A DNA stretch of 64,000 bases, taken from positions 186,001-250,000 of the forward strand of contig JAFKFV010000009.1 in the NCBI GenBank assembly GCA_017307955.1, read 5' to 3'. The notes beneath the pieces were generated by a model. The model made no database searches, had not been told where the DNA came from, and saw nothing but the letters and a program-made list of their open reading frames with translations. Both the position numbers and the translations under genes were made by a program. Positions 43,503 through 51,306 of this stretch are shown here, one piece after another. Numbering within the stretch: the stretch's first letter is position 1; each line of letters starts with the position of its first letter. The stretch is from Allobosea sp. (lineage in GTDB: Bacteria > Pseudomonadota > Alphaproteobacteria > Rhizobiales > Kaistiaceae).

Positions 43503-43753
43503 TCTTTTCCCGACAAATTCAAGGAAACCGAACGGCGGTCGTGCCGAAAAGGTCACAACCGCGCGTCGAAGAACCGTCACACTGCCTATGGCTGGTTCGC
43601 AGTGCAGCAACAGGCTGTAGACTGCGGTCAGTCACTCGGTTGGGGGCCGCTGGGACTGCGAGACCGGTTGCCGCTCGACGCGAGAGCGGCCGGCGGACAT
43701 CATCGCAGCTCATCGTCAGGCCGCCGCCGACTCCCTTTGCATGGAGACCGCCG

Positions 43754-45007
43754 ATGCGCGCCAGACAGTTCCTGCTCCTCACCGCCGCCGCTTTCGTCAC
43801 CGTCGGCACCGCGCATGCGGCCGACCTCACGGTCGCCGAGCCGGTCGATTACGTGAAGGTCTGCGATGCCTTCGGCGAGGGCTTCTTCTATTCGCCCGGC
43901 ACCGACACCTGCATCAAGGTCGGCGGCTATGTGAAGTTCGGCACCGCCTTCGGCGATACCGACTTCGGCGATTACAACGACTATTATCCCGGCAGCAAGT
44001 GGGACAATTTCTACACTGAAGCCTCCATCCAGCTGACCGCCTCGTCGGTGACCGAGTTCGGCAACCTGACCGGCTTCATCGACATGCGCGCCCAGACCGG
44101 CAACCAGGGCAATTTCAGCTCGTCGGCGATCCAGGTCGTCAACAGCGAGACCAACACCGCCTATCTCGACAGCGGCTATCTGCAGCTTGGCCCGGTCAAG
44201 GCCGGCTACTTCACCTCGCTCTTCGATTTCGGGCGCGGCTACACCGACACCGAAGCCTTCGGCTCGGACACGACCAGCGACCATATCGAGTTCACCTACG
44301 CGACGGGCGGCTTCGCCTTCGCCTTCTCGATCGAGGACCAGCGTGACCGCGGCGCCGTCGGCGCCACCGACGGCCTCGTCGAGGAAGATGGCCAGTGGTC
44401 GGTCGGCGGCCAGAACAACATTCCCGACCTCGTCGGCGCGATCTCCTATTCGTCCGGCATCGTCAGCGCCAAGCTGGCAGCGGCCTATGTCAACGACGCG
44501 GTCAGCATCGCCGGCAGCGGCACGGCCTTCGACCCCTATGTCGCCGATCCGGAGACCGGCTGGGCGATCGGCGGCGGCCTCGAGTTCAACCTCGACGCGA
44601 TCACCAAGGGCGACGCCTTCTTCGTCTCGGCGTCCTATGGCAACAACGCGAACAGCTATACCGGCATCGCCGGCGGCACCTCGGTGGCCGATCTCGGCGG
44701 CTTCGAGTTCGACGAGCTGGCGGCGGCGGCGACCGGCTCCAGCTGGAGCGCGCTCGCGTCCTACAAGCACAACTGGTCGGACACCGTCTATTCGGCAGTC
44801 ACAGGCGGCTATGCGTCCTATGACGGCGACGGCAGCTTCTTCGGCGACTACAGCCTCACTGCCTGGCGCGGCGTCCTGTCGACCGGATGGACTCCGGTCA
44901 CCGGCCTCGACCTGATGCTCGACGGTTCCTATTCCCAGGTCGACGAATCGGATGACGGCGACGGCGACGCCTGGGCCGTCAATCTGTGGATGCAGCGCAG
45001 CTGGTAA
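43754..45007 (+). CDS. Alphaproteobacterial porin (Porin_2)
   Basis: 417-aa outer-membrane beta-barrel. A 22-residue signal peptide ends in AHA before ADLTV. The mature start DYVKVCDAFGEGFFYSPGTDTCIKVGGYVKF, with its two cysteines, is the Porin_2 signature. Alternating aromatic/hydrophobic strands follow, and the protein ends in Trp, the usual Bam recognition end. GGAG precedes the ATG. The 250 bases upstream hold no gene and probably carry the promoter. A 10-bp GC hairpin follows. Confidence 0.93.
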   Translation: MRARQFLLLTAAAFVTVGTAHAADLTVAEPVDYVKVCDAFGEGFFYSPGTDTCIKVGGYVKFGTAFGDTDFGDYNDYYPGSKWDNFYTEASIQLTASSVTEFGNLTGFIDMRAQTGNQGNFSSSAIQVVNSETNTAYLDSGYLQLGPVKAGYFTSLFDFGRGYTDTEAFGSDTTSDHIEFTYATGGFAFAFSIEDQRDRGAVGATDGLVEEDGQWSVGGQNNIPDLVGAISYSSGIVSAKLAAAYVNDAVSIAGSGTAFDPYVADPETGWAIGGGLEFNLDAITKGDAFFVSASYGNNANSYTGIAGGTSVADLGGFEFDELAAAATGSSWSALASYKHNWSDTVYSAVTGGYASYDGDGSFFGDYSLTAWRGVLSTGWTPVTGLDLMLDGSYSQVDESDDGDGDAWAVNLWMQRSW

Positions 45008-45014
45008 CGCGGTC

Positions 45015-45039
45015 GGCGCGCCGGTCCACCCGGCGCGCC
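45015..45039 (+). terminator. GGCGCGCCGG hairpin after the porin gene
   Basis: A 10-bp perfect stem (GGCGCGCCGG with CCGGCGCGCC) and a TCCAC loop start 7 bases after the porin stop. A T-run is missing, so it may protect the porin mRNA rather than terminate on its own. Confidence 0.55.
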
Positions 45040-45118
45040 TCGTCTCGTCGGGGTCCGCGCGCCCGCCTCGCCACGTCCTTTCGGGACATCGGAAGCGGCC
45101 AAGAATTGCCATTGATGG

Positions 45119-45139
45119 GCTTCCCCGAACCGGGGAAGC
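45119..45139 (+). terminator. Hairpin in the leader of the secreted unknown gene
   Basis: A 9-bp perfect stem, GCTTCCCCG with CGGGGAAGC, around an AAC loop. It lies about 70 bases before the start of the unknown secreted protein. Confidence 0.4.
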
Positions 45140-45152
45140 TGACCGCGCCTGA

Positions 45153-45170
45153 CGGCCGCAGCGATGCGGC
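45153..45170 (+). promoter_or_regulatory. Second hairpin in the leader of the secreted unknown gene
   Basis: GGCCGCA and TGCGGCC pair around GCGA. With the hairpin just upstream it gives two stem-loops in tandem in a short leader; a regulatory RNA role is possible but unproven. Confidence 0.35.
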
Positions 45171-45210
45171 CCTGGCGTTCGATGGACCCGTGGACCGAGC
45201 CCGTACCAAG

Positions 45211-45903
45211 ATGAAAACGCCCTTCCTCGCCGCCGTCTGCCTCGCGGCCGTGATCCCGTCCCTGCCCGCGCTCGCGGATGACGCCGGCGGCAAGACCGGT
45301 CTCTTCAACACGCGCTATTGCGAGATCCTGACGCTCGACCGCGAGGGCCTCAAGGTCGACGCGACCGTCTACAACACCATCGGCTTCAACGACTGCCCGA
45401 CGGATGCGTGGAACGGCATCACGGAGAAGGACACCGCCAAGCAGCTCGGCGTCGGCCGCGTCGAGCTCAACGGTCCGCGCTACTGGGTGCTGGACGGCAT
45501 CAAGGGCTCGGGTATCTCGACGACCGGCAAGACCATCACCGTCAATGGCATCGAGATGGGCGAGCGCGCGACGCTGGTCGCCTCGATCCTGCAGGCGCTC
45601 GGCGAGCACAAGCTCTACAAGCCGACCGAGGTCAAGCGCGACACGGTCTTCACCTACAGCGCCGGCAAGCCCGTGTTCGAGCTGACGGATCCGGACGGCA
45701 ATGTCTATCGCATGCAGTCCTATGCCCAGATCCTCGACAAGGAGGAGACGCTTGACGATCTGGCGGGGCTCGGCGCGAAGCTGAAGCTGCCGAAGGGCTG
45801 GACCTATACGACGCGCATCCTGGACCAGGACGAGCAGCTCGTCGCGACCGGCGTCGCCTATGTCCTGCAGGACGATTTCCTGAACAGCTACCAGCGCAAA
45901 TAG
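45211..45903 (+). CDS. Secreted protein of unknown function
   Basis: 230-aa protein with a signal peptide ending in ALA (about residue 22). I do not recognise the mature domain. It has two cysteines (RYCEIL and FNDCPTDAW) that could form a disulfide in the periplasm, repeated short beta-rich stretches (RVELNGPRYWVLDGI, KTITVNGIEMGERATL) and a C-terminal LKLPKGWTYTTRILDQDEQL. The shape suggests a small beta-barrel or carrier-like fold; this is only an impression. It follows the porin on the same strand after a leader with three hairpins. Confidence 0.8.
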   Translation: MKTPFLAAVCLAAVIPSLPALADDAGGKTGLFNTRYCEILTLDREGLKVDATVYNTIGFNDCPTDAWNGITEKDTAKQLGVGRVELNGPRYWVLDGIKGSGISTTGKTITVNGIEMGERATLVASILQALGEHKLYKPTEVKRDTVFTYSAGKPVFELTDPDGNVYRMQSYAQILDKEETLDDLAGLGAKLKLPKGWTYTTRILDQDEQLVATGVAYVLQDDFLNSYQRK

Positions 45904-45967
45904 ACCGCGGAGCCGATCCGGCCACATAGAGCCGCAACGACGGGAGGGCCGGCGGCGATGCCAGCCG

Positions 45968-46444
45968 TCAGCCCTTGTCGCGAAGCAGGCGGCCCTTCTC
46001 GCGGTTCCAGTCGCGCTCCTTCTCGGTCGCGCGCTTGTCGTGCAGCTTCTTGCCGCGTGCGAGCGCGATCTCGACCTTGGCGCGGCCGCGGTCGTTGAAG
46101 AAGATCTTGAGCGGCACGATGGTCATGCCCTCGCGCTGCACCGCGACGGCGAGGCGGCCGATCTCCTTCTTGTGCAGCAGCAGCTTCCGCGGCCGCCGCG
46201 TCTCGTGGTTGAACTGGTTGGCCTCGAGATATTCCGGGATATAGGCGTTGAAGAGCCAGACCTCGCCGTTCTTCTCGGCGGCGTAGGATTCGCCGATCGT
46301 GCTGCGGCCGCCGCGCAGCGACTTGACCTCGGTGCCGGTCAATTGGATGCCGGCCTCGAAGGTCTGCCCGATCTCGAAATCGAACCGCGCGCGGCGGTTG
46401 TCGGCCGCCAGCCGGTAGCGGGGATCGCCCGTTCCGCCAGCCAT
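45968..46444 (-). CDS. smpB: SsrA-binding protein SmpB
   Basis: 158-aa tmRNA partner for ribosome rescue. [29 protein letters not shown] is the family signature, [28 protein letters not shown] the core, and the basic C-terminal tail [15 protein letters not shown] enters the ribosomal mRNA channel. It follows dapA by 10 bases. No ssrA gene is visible in the window. Confidence 0.96.
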   Translation of the reverse strand: MAGGTGDPRYRLAADNRRARFDFEIGQTFEAGIQLTGTEVKSLRGGRSTIGESYAAEKNGEVWLFNAYIPEYLEANQFNHETRRPRKLLLHKKEIGRLAVAVQREGMTIVPLKIFFNDRGRAKVEIALARGKKLHDKRATEKERDWNREKGRLLRDKG

Positions 46445-46454
46445 CAGATTATCC

Positions 46455-47330
46455 TCAGTTGGTCAGACCCGCATGCACCATGGCGGCGCGGATCGCGGTC
46501 TTGGTCGGCTCGGTGATGCCGACGAGCGGCAAACGCACGTCGTCGCGAATGGTGCCGAGCACGGACAGCGCATATTTCACGCCGGTCGGGTTGGGCTCGA
46601 TGAACAGCGCCTGATGCAGCGGCATCAGCCGGTCCTGGTAGGAAAGCGCCTTGGCATAGTCGCCGGCGAGGCAGGCCGCCTGGAACTCCGAGCAGAGACG
46701 CGGCGCGACATTCGACGTCACCGAGATGCAGCCGACCCCGCCATGGGCGTTGAAGGCGAGCGCCGTCGCATCCTCGCCCGAGAGCTGGATGAAATCCGGC
46801 CCGACGGCGTGGCGCGTCATGCTGACCCGCTCGATCTTGGCGGTCGCGTCCTTGACGCCGACGATGTTCGGCAGCTCGGCGAGGCGCGCCATGGTCTCGA
46901 CGCTCATGTCGATCACCGAACGGCCGGGGATGTTGTAGATGAAGATCGGCAGCGAGACGGCGTCGTTGATCGCCTTGTAATGCTGGTAGAGCCCTTCCTG
47001 GTTGGGCTTGTTGTAATAGGGCGTGACGACGAGCACGGCATCGGCGCCGGCGCTCTCGGCGTGCCGGGCAAGATCGATCGCCTCGCGCGTGTTGTTGGAG
47101 CCCGCGCCGGCGATGACCGGCACGCGTCCGGCCGCGACCTCGATGCAGATCTCGACGACGCGCTTGTGCTCCTCATGCGAGAGCGTCGGGCTCTCGCCCG
47201 TGGTTCCGACCGGGACGAGACCGTTGGTGCCCTCGGTGATCTGCCAGTCGACGAAGCTGCGGAACGCATCCTCGTCCACCGCTCCATCCCGCATCGGCGT
47301 CACCAGAGCCGTGATCGAACCCTTGAACAT
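46455..47330 (-). CDS. dapA: 4-hydroxy-tetrahydrodipicolinate synthase
   Basis: 291-aa enzyme of lysine and diaminopimelate synthesis that condenses pyruvate with aspartate semialdehyde. Lys160 in GVKDAT forms the Schiff base, Tyr132 is in IYNIPGR, and [10 protein letters not shown] contains the Thr of the proton relay. TPYYNKPNQ is also typical. The ATG at 47330 gives the usual N-terminus. Divergent from the lytic transglycosylase gene. Confidence 0.96.
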   Translation of the reverse strand: MFKGSITALVTPMRDGAVDEDAFRSFVDWQITEGTNGLVPVGTTGESPTLSHEEHKRVVEICIEVAAGRVPVIAGAGSNNTREAIDLARHAESAGADAVLVVTPYYNKPNQEGLYQHYKAINDAVSLPIFIYNIPGRSVIDMSVETMARLAELPNIVGVKDATAKIERVSMTRHAVGPDFIQLSGEDATALAFNAHGGVGCISVTSNVAPRLCSEFQAACLAGDYAKALSYQDRLMPLHQALFIEPNPTGVKYALSVLGTIRDDVRLPLVGITEPTKTAIRAAMVHAGLTN

Positions 47331-47604
47331 CGCGCGAATCCGCCCCTTTGCCGTCAATCGGCCCGATTCCGTCCGGATAGAGTTGGAGGGCGGCTCGGGC
47401 TATGCTGCGGCGATCATGCCCTCAACGAGGGCGGGACCATAGAGGGTGGCTCGCGCGAGGGCAAGGACCAGCCATCGCCGGCCAGAGGGCCGCGGGGGTG
47501 CGCGTCAAGCCTTTGTTCACCATGGCGCCGGTAGCATCGCCGAGGGCGGAGTGCCGCGAAAGGGGCTGGCGCGACGCTGCAAGATTGCGAGTAGAGGATT
47601 TGGC

Positions 47605-49755
47605 ATGATGGCGCGAGTTACGGGCAGGAACCGGCTGAAGGGCAGGATGATGGCGCGCGTGGCGCTTGCCGCGCTGCTCGCCGGCGCCATGGCCGGGCAG
47701 TCGCTCGCCGAGACCATGCCGAAGCCGCGCGCTCATCCGGGCCGCTCAGCCTCCAACGACGATCTCACCACCTCTGCCATCACGCCGGTCGCGAAGCCTT
47801 CGGCGCCGGCCAAGGCATCGGCGGCCTCGCTCGCCAATGATTTTGCCAGCGCGCTGTCGCCGAGCCAGATCGGTCTCGAGGCGGCGATCAAGCTGGTCGA
47901 CAGCGGCCAGGTCGGCAAGGCGATGGCGATCGCCCAGCTGATGCCCGACCAGACGAGCCGCCACATGATCCAGTGGCTGGTGGCGCAGAGCGGCAGCCCC
48001 GACATCTCGGTGCAGATGATCACGCAGACCGCCTCCGAGCTGCCGGACTGGCCGGGCCAGTCGCTGATGCGGCGGCGGGCCGAGCAGGCGCTGCAGCGCA
48101 TGAATGCCGATCCGGCGACGATCATCGGCGCCTTCGCCAATACCAAGCCGGGTTCGGACGAGGGACTCATCCTGCTCACCGGCGCGCTGGTCTCGGCCGG
48201 CCGCACCAATGACGCGGCGGCGCTGCTGCGCCCGCGCTGGCGCCGCGACAGCTTCTCGGCCGCCAACGAGGCGACCATCCTGCGCCAGTTCGGCGGGCTC
48301 CTGACCGCGGCCGACCACAAGGCGCGGATGGACAAGTTCTTCTATGACGACGATGCCGAGGAAGGCCTCGCCATCGCCAAGCTGCTTCCGGCCGATTATC
48401 AGGCGCTCGCCGCCGCCCGCGCCGCGGTGATCAACAAGTCGCCCAAGGCCGGCGCGATGCTCGACAAGGTGCCGGCGAAGCTCAAGAAGGATCCCGGCTA
48501 CATCTACTCGGCGACGCAGTATCTGCGCCGCGCCGAGCGCTACAAGGAAGCGGCGGCGATGATGCTGACCGCGCCGCGCACGGCCGAGCAGCTCGTCGAT
48601 CCCGACGCCTGGTGGATCGAGCGCCGCGTGCTGTCGCGCGAGATGCTCGATCTCGGCGATGCGCGCACGGCCTACAAGCTCGCCTCCGAGCATGCGGCCG
48701 AATCGAGCGCCAACCAGGCCGATGCGGAATTCCATGCCGGCTGGTACGCTCTGCGCTTCCTCAACGATCCGGTGACCGCGCGCCGCCACTTCGCGGCGAT
48801 CCAGGCGGCGTCGACCATGCCGCTCAGCCAGTCGCGCGCCGAATACTGGCTCGGCCGCTCGGCCGAAGCGATGGGCGACCGCAACGAGGCGATCGCGCAG
48901 TACCGCCTCGCCGCCGCCTATCCGACGACGTTCTACGGCCAGATCGCCGCCGCCAAGCTCGGCGTCAAGCAGCTGAGCCTCTCCAATCCCGGCTCGGCCG
49001 ACGGCGCGACCAAGAAGCGCTTCCAGTCGCGCGAGATGGTGCAGGCGCTGCAGCGCTTTGCCGCCGCCGGCTATGCGGACCGCTCGCGGCAGTTCTACAT
49101 GCAGCTGGCCGACACGCTGACCAACCCGACCGAGGTCGGCCTCCTCGCCGCCATGGCGGAGAAGAGCGGCCAGCATCAGGTGGCGCTGCAGATCGGCAAG
49201 AAGGCCTATGTCCGCGGCCTGCCCGTCGACACCCTCGCCTTCCCGGTCGCGGCGATCCCGAGCGGCGTCAAGACGACGGCGATCGAGAAGTCCGTGGTCT
49301 ATGCCGTCGCGCGGCAGGAGAGCGCCTTCAATCCCGCCGCCGTCAGCCATGCCGGTGCGCGCGGCCTGCTGCAGCTGATGCCGGGCACGGCCAAGATGGT
49401 CGCCAAGGCGGCGGGCGTTCCCTATTCGCTGCCGCGCCTCACCAGCGATCCCGGCTACAACGCGACGCTCGGCGCCGCCCATCTCGCCGATCTCGTCGAC
49501 GATTTCAGCGGCTCCTACATCATGGCTTTCGCCGCCTACAATGCCGGAAAGAGCCGCGTCACCAAGTGGGTGCAGCAATATGGCGACCCGCGCGATCCCA
49601 ATGTCGACGCCATCGACTGGATCGAGCGCATCCCGTTCACGGAGACGCGGAACTATGTCCAGCGCTGCACGGAGAACCTGCAGGTCTATCGCGCGCGGCT
49701 GGGCGAGCCGGCGCTGGTGATCAACCGCGATCTCCATCGCGGCAACCCGACCTGA
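47605..49755 (+). CDS. slt: Soluble lytic murein transglycosylase
   Basis: 716-aa periplasmic enzyme that cleaves peptidoglycan glycan strands. A signal peptide ends near SLAETM. A long alpha-helical superhelix (about 75-540), including tetratricopeptide-like stretches, leads to the SLT domain with catalytic Glu572 in AVARQESAFNPAAVSHAGARGLLQLMP and the AFAAYNAGKSRVTKW motif. The ATG at 47605 follows GAGG; a second start at 47647 also has a ribosome site and would shorten the N-terminus by 14 residues. Confidence 0.94.
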   Translation: MMARVTGRNRLKGRMMARVALAALLAGAMAGQSLAETMPKPRAHPGRSASNDDLTTSAITPVAKPSAPAKASAASLANDFASALSPSQIGLEAAIKLVDSGQVGKAMAIAQLMPDQTSRHMIQWLVAQSGSPDISVQMITQTASELPDWPGQSLMRRRAEQALQRMNADPATIIGAFANTKPGSDEGLILLTGALVSAGRTNDAAALLRPRWRRDSFSAANEATILRQFGGLLTAADHKARMDKFFYDDDAEEGLAIAKLLPADYQALAAARAAVINKSPKAGAMLDKVPAKLKKDPGYIYSATQYLRRAERYKEAAAMMLTAPRTAEQLVDPDAWWIERRVLSREMLDLGDARTAYKLASEHAAESSANQADAEFHAGWYALRFLNDPVTARRHFAAIQAASTMPLSQSRAEYWLGRSAEAMGDRNEAIAQYRLAAAYPTTFYGQIAAAKLGVKQLSLSNPGSADGATKKRFQSREMVQALQRFAAAGYADRSRQFYMQLADTLTNPTEVGLLAAMAEKSGQHQVALQIGKKAYVRGLPVDTLAFPVAAIPSGVKTTAIEKSVVYAVARQESAFNPAAVSHAGARGLLQLMPGTAKMVAKAAGVPYSLPRLTSDPGYNATLGAAHLADLVDDFSGSYIMAFAAYNAGKSRVTKWVQQYGDPRDPNVDAIDWIERIPFTETRNYVQRCTENLQVYRARLGEPALVINRDLHRGNPT

Positions 49756-49762
49756 GCGCCGG

Positions 49763-50617
49763 GTGCCGGGCGAGGATTTCACCTATCGCTCCAAGGACGG
49801 GCTGACGCTCGCCGGCACCCATTACGGCGCCGGCAATCCCGGCCTGCCCGTCGTCTGCCTTCCCGGCCTCACGCGCACCACGCGCGACTTCGCACTGCTC
49901 GCCCGCGCTTTCGAGGAGATGGGGCGGCAGGCCGTCGCCTTCGACTATCGCGGCCGCGGCCGTTCGGATCGCGACCCGACCGGCCTCACCTATACCGTCC
50001 CGGTCGAGCTCGACGATGTCGTGACCGGCATGGAGGCGCGCGGCCTCGGACGGTCGGTGATCGTCGCCACGTCGCGCGGCGGCATCATCGCCATGAGCAT
50101 GGCCCTTGCGCGGCCCGACCTCGTCGCCGGCGCCGTGCTCGTCGATGTTGGCAGCCGCATCGAGACCGCCGGCCTCCTGCGCATCAAGTCCTATGTCGGC
50201 AAGGCCGCGCCGCCGCTCGATTTCGGCATGGCGGCCGGCATGCTCCGCGCGCTGAATGGCGAGAGCTTCCCGGCTTTCAGCGACGCCGACTGGCAGGCGC
50301 AGGCGCGGCTCACCTTCGCCGAGGTGGATGGCAAGCCGGTTGCCGACTACGACCCCGCCCTCGCCTCAGGCATGGCGGCGCTCACCGAGGCGACGCCGGC
50401 GATCGACCTTTCCCATGCCTTCGACGCGCTGGCAGGTGTCCCCGTCATGGTCATCCGCGGCGCGACCTCGGACCTTCTCACGCCGGAGACGGTCGCGGCC
50501 ATGGCGGCGCGCCATCCCGGCCTCGTCGCGATCGAAGTCCCCGGCGAGGGCCATGTGCCGATGCTGCGCGGCGGCCTCGTGACGGCGATCGTCGACTTCA
50601 TTTTCTCTATCGGCTGA
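49763..50617 (+). CDS. Alpha/beta-fold hydrolase
   Basis: 284-aa hydrolase. VVCLPGLTRTTRDF is the oxyanion region, Ser104 in ATSRGG the nucleophile, and His in GEGHVPML the base. The substrate is unknown. The start is a GTG 7 bases after the transglycosylase stop, so it is probably cotranscribed. It ends with an 11-base convergent overlap with the next gene. Confidence 0.88.
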   Translation: MPGEDFTYRSKDGLTLAGTHYGAGNPGLPVVCLPGLTRTTRDFALLARAFEEMGRQAVAFDYRGRGRSDRDPTGLTYTVPVELDDVVTGMEARGLGRSVIVATSRGGIIAMSMALARPDLVAGAVLVDVGSRIETAGLLRIKSYVGKAAPPLDFGMAAGMLRALNGESFPAFSDADWQAQARLTFAEVDGKPVADYDPALASGMAALTEATPAIDLSHAFDALAGVPVMVIRGATSDLLTPETVAAMAARHPGLVAIEVPGEGHVPMLRGGLVTAIVDFIFSIG

Positions 50618-51164
50618 CGCGCGGCCCGCGCGCCGGTCCGTCGGAGATCGCCAGCCGTGCCGCCTGCCCGATCCAGTCCTCGGCGACGGGCGTCTCCCCC
50701 GCGTTGAGATAGTCTGTCACCCAGGCGAGTTCCTGCGGCGTCCAGGCCGCGATCTGGCTGAAATGATAGACGCCGATGCCGAACAGCCGGTCGGCATTGC
50801 GCCGCCCGAGCCCGGCGATGCGGTGCAGCGGATCGGCCCTGCCCTTGCGCGGCCCGGCCAGCGCCGGTGGCCGCATCTTGGCCGGCATGCGCTGCGGCCG
50901 CGGCGGCGGCGGCTCCTCGGCCAGCACCTCGGCCTCCACCACGACCGGAGCCTCTTCCGCCGGCCGCCGGACACGCGGCGGTGCCGGGCGGGCCGGCGCC
51001 GGCAAGGGCGCCGCCAGCAGCGAGGCTTCGCGCAGCTCGGTTCCGCCGGGCTTCGGCCGCCAGACAAGCGGGCGCAGGCCGCGCGAAAGCAGCCAGCCGA
51101 CCAGTCCGCCGACGACGAAGCAGAGCGCGAGGATGGCCCAGATCTCGGCGGCGAAACGGATCAT
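50607..51164 (-). CDS. Membrane-anchored protein with C-terminal helix-hairpin-helix
   Basis: 185-aa protein. An N-terminal helix (AEIWAILALCFVVGGLVGWLL, about 5-26) is followed by a Pro/Ala/Glu-rich linker (about 45-105) and a compact C-terminal domain, HRIAGLGRRNADRLFGIGVYHFSQIAAWTPQELAWV, that resembles the helix-hairpin-helix fold seen in DNA-binding proteins and in tails of some respiratory-complex proteins. I do not know its role. Its start overlaps the preceding 45-aa gene as ATGA; it is the last gene of a three-gene envelope operon. Confidence 0.8.
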   Translation of the reverse strand: MIRFAAEIWAILALCFVVGGLVGWLLSRGLRPLVWRPKPGGTELREASLLAAPLPAPARPAPPRVRRPAEEAPVVVEAEVLAEEPPPPRPQRMPAKMRPPALAGPRKGRADPLHRIAGLGRRNADRLFGIGVYHFSQIAAWTPQELAWVTDYLNAGETPVAEDWIGQAARLAISDGPARGPRVSR

Positions 51165-51298
51165 CGGCGCCCCCGTCCGGTTCGCTGCACGAGCGCCTTG
51201 CGGCGCGCCGTCACGATCTCGGCCGCGATGCCCGCGAGGATGCCGAAGCCGGCGCTTGCCGCCATGAATGGCCAGAGGCGGAAGAGGAGATAGTCCAT
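51161..51298 (-). CDS. 45-aa small membrane protein
   Basis: A short gene between the OmpA-like and HhH genes: starts MDYLLFRLWPFMAASAGFG, one membrane helix (about 3-31), then a basic tail TARRKALVQRTGRGRR that should face the cytoplasm. It lies 8 bases after the OmpA-like stop and overlaps the next gene by ATGA. The tight spacing at both ends is the main evidence that it is real. Confidence 0.7.
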   Translation of the reverse strand: MDYLLFRLWPFMAASAGFGILAGIAAEIVTARRKALVQRTGRGRR

Positions 51299-51306
51299 CG
51301 CGCTCC

